Source of the DNA: Rutidosis leptorrhynchoides
Taxonomy: Eukaryota > Streptophyta > Magnoliopsida > Asterales > Asteraceae
Length of the DNA stretch: 64,000 nt
NCBI RefSeq assembly: GCF_046630445.1
Contig: NC_092342.1
Location: forward strand, 81,270,001-81,334,000
Reading direction: 5' to 3'
Shown: positions 35,835 to 46,501 of the stretch, one piece after another
Layout of the letters: each line of letters opens with the position of its first letter
Numbering within the stretch: position 1 is the first letter of the stretch
Made by a program: the position numbers and the translations under genes
Notes under the pieces: model-generated
The model's input: the letters and a program-made list of their open reading frames with translations, nothing else
What the model was told of the DNA's origin: nothing
The model's database searches: none

Positions 35835-36340
35835 TGATAGTGCTCTAAATGAACATATATTTAGTATCAATATCCTTCCAATATGTAAAGCTTTTAGTTG
35901 TAATTGTTCTATTTTTATGTAATATTCGTTTAAATAAATAAATGCGAAGACAAAAGAAGAAAATGACGATTTGAAGAAGCAAATGACCAAAAAGCTCAAA
36001 TGTACAAGATATAATTCAAGTGGTTCCATTTATTGATAAGAAACGTCTAAAAATGACAAGCGTACGAGCCGCAGAACGCAAAGTACAAGATATTAAATCG
36101 TACGAAAGGACGTTCGAAAATCCGGAACTGAGACATAAATCAAGCATCATCGCGCGAGTCAACGGACCTAAAATTACAAGTCAGCTATGCACATGAATAT
36201 AATATAATATATATATATATAATTATATAAAATTATATATATTATATATTTATATTTAAATGTGTCGGCAAAGCTAGCAAACAAATCAATATGAGCTGGA
36301 TCAGGAGGCCATGCGATTGCATGTCCTGGAAGCTTATTTT

Positions 36341-36356
36341 CCATGCGATCGCATGG
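36341..36356. repeat. 16-bp perfect palindrome in G1 3' LTR
   Basis: CCATGCGATCGCATGG is identical to the 5' LTR copy. A second, imperfect copy starts 32 bases earlier (36309). Confidence 0.95.
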
Positions 36357-37486
36357 CAGTAAAAATGTGGCCAAGTCCTATAAATAGCACAGAATTCAGC
36401 CGAGTACTACACACCTCAATTTTCTTTCTTCCTCTGTAAGAATTATATATATTTATATTTATAATTTAAAGTTTAAATTAAGTTTAATAATAATTGGGTT
36501 AATGTAAGAAATGTTTTAAGGTTTTGTAAGGCGGAACTCTGTCCGTGTAACGCTACGCGATAAATAATCACTGTAAGCTATGTTCTTCCTTTTTAAATTA
36601 ATGTATCGTAACTAAGTTATTATTATGCTTATTTGAGCCGAAGTAATTGTGATGTTAGGCTAAATATTAAGATGGGGTTATTGGATTTTGTACCATAATT
36701 TGGGTTTGGACAAAAGACCGACACTTGTGAACATTGGACTATTGACTATTAATAGGTAGGGGGTATTGTCTAATTGAATGACAACTCATTGGAACCTGTC
36801 GAACCTATCTTCAAATTAGTTAATCTAATAATTATTAAATTGATTACGAATGTCCTATTTAATGACGTTTATACGACATCGTTTACAATCATTATCATTT
36901 AATTAATCAATTGGATTGGGTAATTGATTATTCATTTTGGCCAAGTGGATAAATTAATATATCATGGACTAATTAAAACAGGGGTGGATTACATACAATG
37001 ATAATTGGTGTAATTTTTAATAAAGTAATAAAACCTTGAATTACACGCAGTCGATAACCTGATGTAATTATTAACAAAGTATTAAAAACTTATTACAGTC
37101 TAAATCCCTAATTAGTTGGAATATTTGACTTCGGGAATAAGGTTAATTTGACGAGCATTTTATAATTATGATCGATGAACTATTATGGACAAAAACCAGA
37201 TAGGTAACAAATAAACCAGGACAAAGGACAATTAACCCTGGTAACAACTAATTAAAATCAAAACATCAAACATCATGATTACGGAAGTTTAAATAAGCAT
37301 AATACTTTTATTTCATATTTCATCGTACCTTTATTTAATGTCATTTTAATTACTGCAATTTAATTTATAGCAATTTAAATTCTGTCATTTATATTATCGT
37401 CATTTATCTTTACGCTTTATTTAAAATCGACAAACCGGTCATTAAACGGTAAAACCCCCCTTTTATAATAATAATAATAATAATAA

Positions 37487-37490
<4 letters not shown>

Positions 37491-37573
<83 letters not shown>
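37491..37573. repeat. (TA)n microsatellite in G1 3' LTR
   Basis: Pure AT run after a TAA run. Confidence 0.95.
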
Positions 37574-37575
<2 letters not shown>

Positions 37576-37920
37576 AATATAATTGTTTAAAAATATAGTG
37601 TACGCAATAAACCGTCTCCTGTGGAACGAACCGGACTTACTAAAAACTACACTACTCTACGATTAGGTACACTGCCTATAGTGTTGTAGCAAGGTTTAGG
37701 TATATCCCATCTATATAAATAAATAAAACTTGTGTAAATTGTATCGTATTTCGTAATAAAAATATAAGTATTTCGTATACATCGCTGCACACATCAATGT
37801 TAAATATATAATTATATGTAGTATTAATATAAGTACATTTTTATATACATAATATTTATTTGTCATGAAAATAATAATAATGATAATAATAATAATAATG
37901 ACAGTTTCAAGCATAATTAT

Positions 37921-37923
37921 AAT

Positions 37924-37993
<70 letters not shown>

Positions 37994-38162
37994 GTTTTAA
38001 TGATAAAAATGATAATTTTAATGAAGATGATAATTTTACTAGTTATGATAATAATATTACTAATAATGATAATAATAATGTTATTAATAATAATAATACT
38101 TATAATAAAAATAATAATGATAATAAAGATAATAATACTTAATAATAATAATAATAATAATG

Positions 38163-38224
<62 letters not shown>

Positions 38225-38290
38225 CATAATCATAATTGTAACCCTAATCATAATAATAATAATAATAAATGACACTTAATACTTGTATTA

Positions 38291-38368
<78 letters not shown>

Positions 38369-38456
38369 TTTAAATTAGTAATAATAGTAATAATAATAAT
38401 AATAATAACTATTATGTTAATAATAATAATAATAATAATAATAATGATAATAAACA
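37921..38456. repeat. (TAA)n trinucleotide repeat array, interrupted
   Basis: Runs of TAA/AAT are broken by TGA and CAT variants. The longest pure runs are near 37925-37992, 38168-38224 and 38291-38368. Confidence 0.95.
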
Positions 38457-38615
38457 ATAATAAAATTTTATGATAATGAGAGTTATACCCTCCTAAACGT
38501 CATCGATCATAATCGTCATTCATCATCACCGTCGTCCATGATCTTCATTATCGTCATCATCATACTCAATTCATAATCATAATAAAAATAATAATATTAA
38601 TAATAATTATGATAA

Positions 38616-38616
<1 letters not shown>

Positions 38617-38704
<88 letters not shown>
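38617..38704. repeat. (TAA)n microsatellite
   Basis: A pure trinucleotide run of about 85 bases, followed by a (CAT)n run at about 38730-38757. Confidence 0.95.
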
Positions 38705-38705
<1 letters not shown>

Positions 38706-39841
38706 CATAATAATGGTAAAAAGATATACCATCATCATCATCATCATCATCATCATCATTTTCATGTATCATTATCATTATCATTATCATTTGTCTCCTC
38801 ATCACATATTAACATCGTCATCACCATTAATACGTATCATTAACCTCGACATCATCTCACCATAAACATCATCATAGATTTCATCATGAATATCATCAAC
38901 ATAACATCATCATAATCACAACATCGTGATCATCTTTGACTCGTCATCGTTATCATCATTGAACATCACGACGTTAACATAATCATAATCTAATCATCTT
39001 TTCTTACTAATCGTCACCCTCATAAACGCAACCATCATCATCTTCGATTTCATCATCATCATACAAACCGTAACCATTATCATTATCATACATTATCATC
39101 TAACATCATATTCTTTATATCATAACACCTCGTCTCCTCATCATCCTTAACAACGAATATCTTCACTTCATCTTCATCATATTATGGTTTCGTAAAAAAA
39201 ATAAAAGCTCGGTGGTGTGTGTTTTGTGTATATCGAACAGCACAAAAGAAAAAAAAGAAAACCGCAGGCCTGTCATCATCATATAAAAAGTTTAATATAA
39301 TCCAATTTCTTGGTCGGCCATTATGTAGTAATTAATCCCACTTGTCTAACCAATTGGCGGTTTATACAACTTTAATACATCAACTTGACCAAAACATTAA
39401 ACTGCAAACATATTCAATCTTTTTCATCGTCTTGATTACCTCTTTCATCCCTGGATTAGTAAACAGGAACATGGCAGTTGCAATCAAATGATGATGTTTG
39501 GGTCTGGGAATCAACGAGCAAAAACAGAAACGTTTGAGTTGAAGTAATGGTTTAATGGGTGTCTTAATATTGATGGGTGGTGATCGAGTTTTAAATATAA
39601 GATGGTGAGGTTGAAGTGAGGGTGGCGGTTAAAAGAAGATGAAGGGGTGGTGAAAACGTGGTGATCATGGTGAAGTTGGTCGACGGTCGCAGTTAACGGT
39701 GATGATCATGTGATGGTTTCGGTCTGGGTTCGTAGAACAAAACGCATCAGGATATGAGAGAGAGAAATTGGTGGTTATCGGAGGTGGTGGAGTTCGATGG
39801 TGGAGGTTGATCAAGGTAAGGTGGTGATGGTTATGATAAAG

Positions 39842-41774
39842 TGTAATGACCCAGAATTTTCCGACCAAATTATACTTATGAGATTAATATTTACATAAAT
39901 TAAACCATACCAACATGATAAGCAATCCAAATTGTTGAGACTTGTGTTTTTGAAAAGAGTTTTACACAACGTTTGACCGTCCAATATGACCGATGATATC
40001 ACGAACTATATAACATAAGATAATTATACGTTTGTGTATATATATGTATTTATATATATTTAACATGATCTAAGGATGGTTTAATATCTCATTGTGTACT
40101 AGTGACAATGAGTTATAAGTATATTTTGAAACTACTAACTTAAGTTTTCAAAACGATAACTATACGTAACATTCTTTGATATATATACTTATAATCTATA
40201 ATGCTTATACATGTATCGTATATATAATGTATTTAATCACTTTTTAAGGACTTAAATACATAAAACAATATAAGTATATTCACAAAATATAGCTATATTT
40301 GAATTCTCATTCCGTTTCCTCAAGATTTCTATACGTATATCTAGGGTATATGTACCCGTATCATACCCAGCTTCTATACGTATTTACTATTGGTATATAC
40401 ATATCAAATCAACATCCTAATCAACATTATTACTGAACTAGATATGAGATAACTAGGATTTGTCAAGTAGTATGAATTATTAATAAGAAAACAAAATTAG
40501 GAATCCTTTTCTTTCTTTATAAACTAAAAACATTTTTATAAATGAACACCATTTCTTCACTCCATTTTCTCATACCTACACCCTCATTTCTCTCTAAAAA
40601 TACTCCTAACTTCATACTTGATCATCTCCAAGCATTTTCCCCATCATTTAGCTTCAATTACAAGCTTAAACACCATAAGAAAACTCTTTCAAGAACATAT
40701 CAAAATAACCACCCATTTGAAGAAGTTTACTTCCAACCTTTTGATCTAACTCCACCACTCTTTGATTCCAAGATTATTTCTTATCTTTTGCAGTAACTTT
40801 GTCCAAGTAACTTGAGGTAGTAACCTTGTTCATAATCTTATTCAATTCATATTCATATAGCTATCTTATTTTGTGGTATAAAATTTTAACAACAAGAACA
40901 TAGTTTGAATGATTTCAAACTTGTTCGCAAACTAAATAGATCCTTCTAACTTGACTTTTAAAACACTTCAAGACCTGTAATATATCATAATGATATGCTA
41001 ACCTAACAAGATATAACTTGGTTTTACAAAGAACATCTTAAAAACTGAATCTACGTCGTCGGAGTGCAACCGGGGGCTGTTTTGGGTTGGATAATTAAAA
41101 ACCATCTTGAACTTTGAATAGGAAGTTAATGTTCTGGAAAAATGATATTTCTTATGAATATGTTAACACATAAAAATTTCATGGTTTAACTCAAAGTGTA
41201 AGTATTTTTAGAAAAATGATCATTAAATGTTGTTTTTATGATGGAAAATGATCACTTCATAAGTTTCACCAAAGTTTGACCTATAACCTATGATTTTGAA
41301 TACAAACTAAGGTATTTTCAGTTCATATTCTTAAAATTTGACTCGATCCAAGGAAGTGGCAAGTTGAACCAACAAAAACGGAGTTGTAATGAAGAAACTA
41401 CGACTAAAACAAGATTGGGTATCCGAAGCTAGTTTAGCTACGAAAATATTTGGAGAAAAAGTAAATTAATCATATCTTTTCTAATTAATATGATATTTTA
41501 TATATAATTACTTATGATTTGATTTTATATATTTCAGAACCACCCGTAAACAACACGAGAAGATTAATCATAAGACCTCATGATTGTACGCAACACGTCA
41601 TTTGACAACACGGTACTTTATGTACGCAACACGTCATTTGACAACATGGTACCATGGGTTGAGATTAATTCTGATCAATACGAATACGATGGGGTCTTTA
41701 TTTATTTTATTTAAACAACTAATTGTGGACCACTAACATCAGACTGCTAACTTCGGACTAAGAAAATATTAAAA

Positions 41775-41860
<86 letters not shown>

Positions 41861-42596
41861 CGATTACTTAAAAAGAAAATATGTTGATATATTATATATA
41901 TGGTTAGGTTCGTGATATCTATCGGAGACCAAGTCGAATTAAATACCTTTAAGGCAAAAGTGAGTTTCATTTGCTCCCTTTTTAATTGCTTTTGCAATAT
42001 ATATTTTTAGGCTGAGAATACATGCGCTGCTTTTATAAATGTTTACAAAATAGACACAAATACTTAAAAATATATTCTACGTTGAGTTGTACCACTGGCA
42101 TATTTCCCTGTAGCTTGGTAACTACTATTTACATGGGTATTGTAAACGCGAATCCTGTTGATAGATCTATCGGGCCTGACAACCCCAACCGGATTGGACG
42201 ACCAGTATTCAACAGTTGCACAGTACTTCGTTTGGGTGACTACACTTGGTACGGTGTAGTGAGATTTCATAATAAAGGGAATATGCGACGTTGATTAAAT
42301 GTTAAGTATGGTTACCAAGTGCTCAACCACTTAGAATGCTTTACATACACTTGAGAGTGTATTATGTTTATGATTATGAAATCTTGTGGTTTATTAACAT
42401 ATTGAAATGATTGTCATGATAAACCTATGAACTCACCAACCTTTTGGTTGACTCTTTAAAGCATGTTTATTCTCAGGTACGAATTAAGTCTTCCGCTGTG
42501 CATTTGCTCAATATAAGGGCATTACTTGGAGCCGATCATCGCAATGGGACCAAATGTTGATGACTTCGTCCAGGTGGATTAGGATGGGTCCTTTAA
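39842..42596 (+). mobile_element. Element B 5' LTR
   Basis: It includes TTTATAAA-type promoter motifs near 40517-40540, a long (TA)n tract, and the two LTR blocks at 42014-42065 and 42431-42478. Confidence 0.92.
41776..41859. repeat. (AT)n microsatellite in B 5' LTR
   Basis: About 84 bases of AT. The 3' LTR has only about 14 bases here (48446-48460), the largest difference between the two LTRs. Confidence 0.95.
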
Positions 42597-42598
42597 GT

Positions 42599-42610
42599 TG
42601 GTATCAGAGC
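42599..42610 (+). promoter_or_regulatory. Element B primer binding site (tRNA-Met type)
   Basis: TGGTATCAGAGC lies two bases after the LTR end. Confidence 0.92.
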
Positions 42611-43007
42611 GGTGGTCATAGCGAACCAGGTCTTGCATTAGTGTGTCTAACTAGTAGTTGTTAGGATGCATTAATGAGTCTGGACTTCGACCGTGTCTAC
42701 ATGTCAAAAGTTTTGCTTATCATTTCTAGTCGGAAATCATCTGCTTATCATCCTTAGGAAATTACCTGCTTATCATTCATAAGTCTAGACACGTTTTACT
42801 GCATTTACTGCATTGATAGTGTATAGATGAATTCTTATCTCAGCATATCTGTTATTGCGAACTTTGACTGATATCTTTTCAAAGATTCTCCGTAAGTTAC
42901 GGGATTTTGGTATTATATATACATATGTAATTTATGTATTGAAGAGTACCAAATCTAACTCCTATAATCTATTCCATACCAAAAATTCATTTTTACCATT
43001 ATACAAG

Positions 43008-43454
43008 ATGGATTCCGCATCTAGTTCGAATTCTTCAGTTTCTGACAGTTATGCCGATATAGATTTCCATTCGGGCTCCGAAAGCAGCGTCACCAGAATG
43101 GATCAACCAATTTCCCATCATCTATTCTGGATGAATTGGGGATGGGTTCGTAATATACTAAATCACTGGAGACAAGAAGAAGGTGATCCATTCCATCCAC
43201 CAAATTGCCCTCTTGGCGATGAACCTGAAGCACTTACCGGTGAACCTATTCGAAACACCATTTTCTCTCTCATTTCTAGAGTATCTCGTCACGATTATAT
43301 ACTATCCCATATTACAAATCTTGTTCATTCGCTCGCTCCAACCGCCAATCATCCCGGTGTACTAGCAGAAGTTAACGAACTTCGCGCTCGCGTGACGGCT
43401 TTGGAGAACATGGTGCGAAGGTTGCAAACACCAGCAGTAGCACCAGCAGCATAA
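43008..43454 (+). CDS. Element B small conserved protein, 148 residues, gag-position
   Basis: I chose the ATG at 43008 (MDSASSSNSS). The frame stays open about 50 codons further upstream, but without ATG. Residues 1-40 are rich in Ser, Asp and Glu. Residues 41-105 carry MNWGWVRNILNHWRQEEGDP and GEPIRNTIFSLISRV followed by HDYIL. Residues 120-140 (EVNELRARVTALENMVRR) look like a short coiled coil. The tail is Ala/Pro-rich. The protein is about 70 percent identical by eye to the broken copy in element A over the core. It is the only gene of the element. A gag N-terminal origin is possible, but there is no capsid core or zinc knuckle. Function unknown. Confidence 0.7.
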   Translation: MDSASSSNSSVSDSYADIDFHSGSESSVTRMDQPISHHLFWMNWGWVRNILNHWRQEEGDPFHPPNCPLGDEPEALTGEPIRNTIFSLISRVSRHDYILSHITNLVHSLAPTANHPGVLAEVNELRARVTALENMVRRLQTPAVAPAA

Positions 43455-46400
43455 TCAGCACCACCATCAATAACATCAACAATACCATCATCACCACTAA
43501 CAAACAACATCCGCATCACACGTCTCGACATCATAATCTATCCCACAAACATCAACATCATACGCACCATAGATACCAAGGAGTACCAACAATAATGAAC
43601 GATGAAGTATTGATCCATAACTTCATTGATATTCTGCGAAGAATATGTGGTTTCAAAAAGTTTTAGAGATTTCTTATTCTAGCTCAAACCGAAATGCAAA
43701 TGAGATTAATATCATATTAACTCATTAAATTCATGATTTCATCTGAAGAAAATATATATGTATATATATTTTCATAAAGATTGTAATTAAAAGTTCTTTT
43801 GTACAAAATATTAATGGTGAAAATTTTTTTTAACGGGTAGGTAATACCCGAGGAATAATTAGATTTCATCTTAATAAGTTACATTGTACATTCGTCGAAG
43901 CTGATTCAACAGTCATTTACTATCCTACTTACAACCACCGATATACGTATCCATTCACCGCAGAATAACGATTTTCATTCAATTTCATATTTGGATTTTG
44001 ACTTCCCAGAATCCAACAAGTGGCATATGAAGAAAACATATGACAAAATAAAATCTGTTAGAAACAAACAAATTAACTATGAAAAATTTTGTTAAGAATC
44101 CACGCTAACTGTTCCAGCTAACTGTTCCTAGCTAACTGATTACATTTTATTTATCGTAGTTTATTTATCGCAATTTAATTATCGCACTTTTATTTATCGT
44201 CATTTAATTTCTGTAATTATTTTACGCACTTTAAATATCGGGACACGTATACAATGTTTTGACATATCATATCGACGCATCTATATATATTATTTGGAAT
44301 CACCATAGACACTCTATATGCAGTAATGATCGAGTTCTCTATACAGGTTTGAGGTTGATTCTACAATAATATATATATAGTTTGAGTTGTGGTCGAGTCT
44401 GAGACGTATACGGGTCACGACACGTATTAATTAATTCGTATATTATATATTAAACTATATATGAATTATTGGACTGTTACTGTGGACTATCGACTGTGGA
44501 CTAATGACATTGGACAATTAAAATGAATTAAAATATTGATTATAACATATGAAACTATACATTTCTTCAAGATTGCCACTTGATTTCATCTTAAACCTCA
44601 TTGTATCTCGACGATTACAATCAGCGTTCAAATCTTTCATGATTCTTAAAAACACCTCAATCGAGAGGATAAACCAACCGCACTTCATCTACAGAAGAAA
44701 AGATTGATGCATATAGTTATGCACCTGAAAAACCCTCGGAAACTGAGTAAACATTTGACACGTATCTGTTCTAGTTCCTTTGACATTGTTATTACCGAAG
44801 ATTGTTTTGCAATCCCTTTCCAAAGTAGCTAATTTTGTCACAGCTACAGCAAGTCAACTCCGACTTTTCATCCGAAACAACTTTATTATAACCGCGATAT
44901 ATATGCGTACTCTTTATTGTTACTGGGGAACCTTTTATATTCCACAATATTACCATCAGCGATTAATCATTTTAAAAACACAATTCTCCTTAAACTACCT
45001 CGGTTTGATAACCGATGACCCATATCAGTTAACTTTGAAAATGCTGACGAAGCAGCATGTTGTAGATGATCTTAATGGCTAAAAGTTTGATGATAAAGAA
45101 AAGAGTGTTAGGAACGCTCGATAGAAAATTTAATACCGAAAAGCGGATTATGCGAAACTATGAAGAAAGCCGTGGACAAATCATAAAGAATAAGTTTGCC
45201 TTCAAAGAATCCAAATGATTCTGTGCCTGCTGAAATCGTTAGCAAACATCTTATTTCTCATTCTAAACCTTCACAGACAAATCTTCTTCATCATCCATTG
45301 ATATTAGAAATTCTAAGATATTCTCGTATGTTCTATTATAAATATCCTCCATATTTCTGTCGATATTTTCACAACTATTCTTATCTGAGATCATTTATCT
45401 CTCCGTAATATCTGCAACATAAAAGAAACTGTGTTAGTTTCTAAAATCTGAAACCTTCGAGTTTAAAATATGAATATTTTGAAGTAGTGTTGGGAACTGA
45501 AGCATGGATTAGTATAATATAATGACACTTGATCAACGTCATTATATTACAGTAAGTCATGCTGAGTTTCTAATGAAGCATGATGATTCACAGTACCGTC
45601 ATCATGTGCCATTTACACGACTCTTACATTCTATCTAATCTCTAAACATATCAAGAGAATATTTTTCTGGATGACTCGGTCTTCTCCAGGGTATTCTGGT
45701 AATTTAACAAATCAAAATCGTTCTATTACCATTTTCTTCTTAGAGCATTAGCTATGTTCATTCTAAATTTCATATCTACGAATTCCGGACCATTACTCGC
45801 CTGACTCGAATTCGGGAAGAGAAAACGAAAGCATGAAGCTCTGAAAAATAATGAAGAATATAAACTCCGATAACAACCCCGAAATTACAAACCGTATATA
45901 TCGATGCAGATAGCAATATAGAGACACGGGAGAATTAGAAACACTATAAACACAAGAGTATAGTAGAAGTAAATAGATTCTTCTGGTGGTAGATGAAAAA
46001 GAAGAATGACAGATATAAAAATTAGGAGTATATCAAGAATCAGGACTGGATGGAGCATATTGATGAATGCTTTAAAGTAAGAATCAAGGGAGAAAGAATA
46101 GAAGGTGTGAGTCGTGGAAAATAAGGAAACGAAGGGGTGAATTTATAGTGAAATATCCGACAGAGCAATCGAAACAGATTATTGCATATAATCAAAGAAG
46201 ATCCTGATTTCCTTAATCACCAAAGAACCAAATCTTATTACGTAAGATTCTCTTTAAATCCCTTAAATCCCTGAAATCAATCATAACTACGTCATCGGTT
46301 AAGACGAATATATTTTACTCATCTCACTCTTTTACGATAGTCTCATTTATATTCTTCGCATAATCGAATCGCTTTATCTACATTACTCAATGATGATAAA

Positions 46401-46464
46401 ACTCCATTATCACCTTATATTTGTCATGAAAACCTTCTTATTGTTATCCATAACAACCTCTATC
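43455..46464 (+). other. Element B 3' non-coding internal region
   Basis: No gene is visible in 3 kb. Blocks are shared with element A around 43700-44120 and 45480-45660. A hairpin with exact 12-base arms, TAATATAATGAC (45515-45526) and GTCATTATATTA (45538-45549), lies in the second block. Frames such as 44780-45082 have no counterpart in A and look accidental. Confidence 0.65.
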
Positions 46465-46501
46465 AAATTTCGGGGACGAAATTTCTTTAACGGGTAGGTA
46501 C
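46465..46501 (+). promoter_or_regulatory. Element B polypurine region with inverted repeat
   Basis: AAATTTCG and CGAAATTT flank GGGA in the 20-base repeat 46465-46484. Then CTTTAACGGGTAGGTAC leads into the 3' LTR at 46502. The same order is present in A and E. Confidence 0.7.

Larger units (their letters stand above)
5741..37796 (+). mobile_element. G1: gypsy element (Athila/Tat-like) with gag and protease only, interrupted by copia element C
   Basis: The LTRs are 5741-7657 and 35835-37796, both opening TGATAGTGCTCTAAATG and ending GCACACATCA. The duplicated target ATGTT flanks the element at 5736-5740 and 37797-37801. A primer site of the TGGCGCC..GCCGGGGA type follows the 5' LTR. The internal region encodes gag and an aspartic protease, then about 2.3 kb without genes up to the 3' LTR. 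No reverse transcriptase, RNase H or integrase is present. Element C sits in gag at 10066-31901. Without C, G1 is about 10.2 kb. The gag type and primer site suggest the Athila/Tat branch of Ty3/gypsy, which is a family inference. Confidence 0.9.
35835..37796 (+). mobile_element. G1 3' LTR
   Basis: It opens TGATAGTGCTC and ends GCACACATCA. It carries two palindromes, a degenerate one at 36309-36324 and a perfect one at 36341-36356, then the TATA box at 36379-36386. Microsatellite (TA)n is at 37491-37573. Confidence 0.92.
37802..39841 (-). mobile_element. Element A 5' LTR, middle part, microsatellite-rich
   Basis: It lies between the G1 duplication (ends 37801) and the B duplication TAAAG (39837-39841). 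It holds (TAA)n tracts from 37921 to 38456 and again at about 38617-38704, then CAT-rich sequence to about 39180, then GGTGG-rich sequence (CCACC on the minus strand). The poly-Ile and poly-Asn frames here are microsatellite translations. No gene is visible. Confidence 0.6.

Noticed and set aside
37865-38272. Poly-Ile / poly-Asn frame
   Set aside because: Translation of (TAA)n microsatellite, not a gene.
37921-38456. CRISPR-like or other spaced repeat array
   Set aside because: The spacing is irregular and the units are simple TAA trinucleotides. The sequence is eukaryotic.
42022-42294. 90-codon frame present in both B LTRs (also 48625-48897)
   Set aside because: Conserved only because the LTRs are young copies. 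It overlaps the conserved non-coding block and has no counterpart in A or E.
42599-42610. Possible tRNA gene end
   Set aside because: Only the 12-base match used as a primer site is present. No tRNA fold or other tRNA arms.
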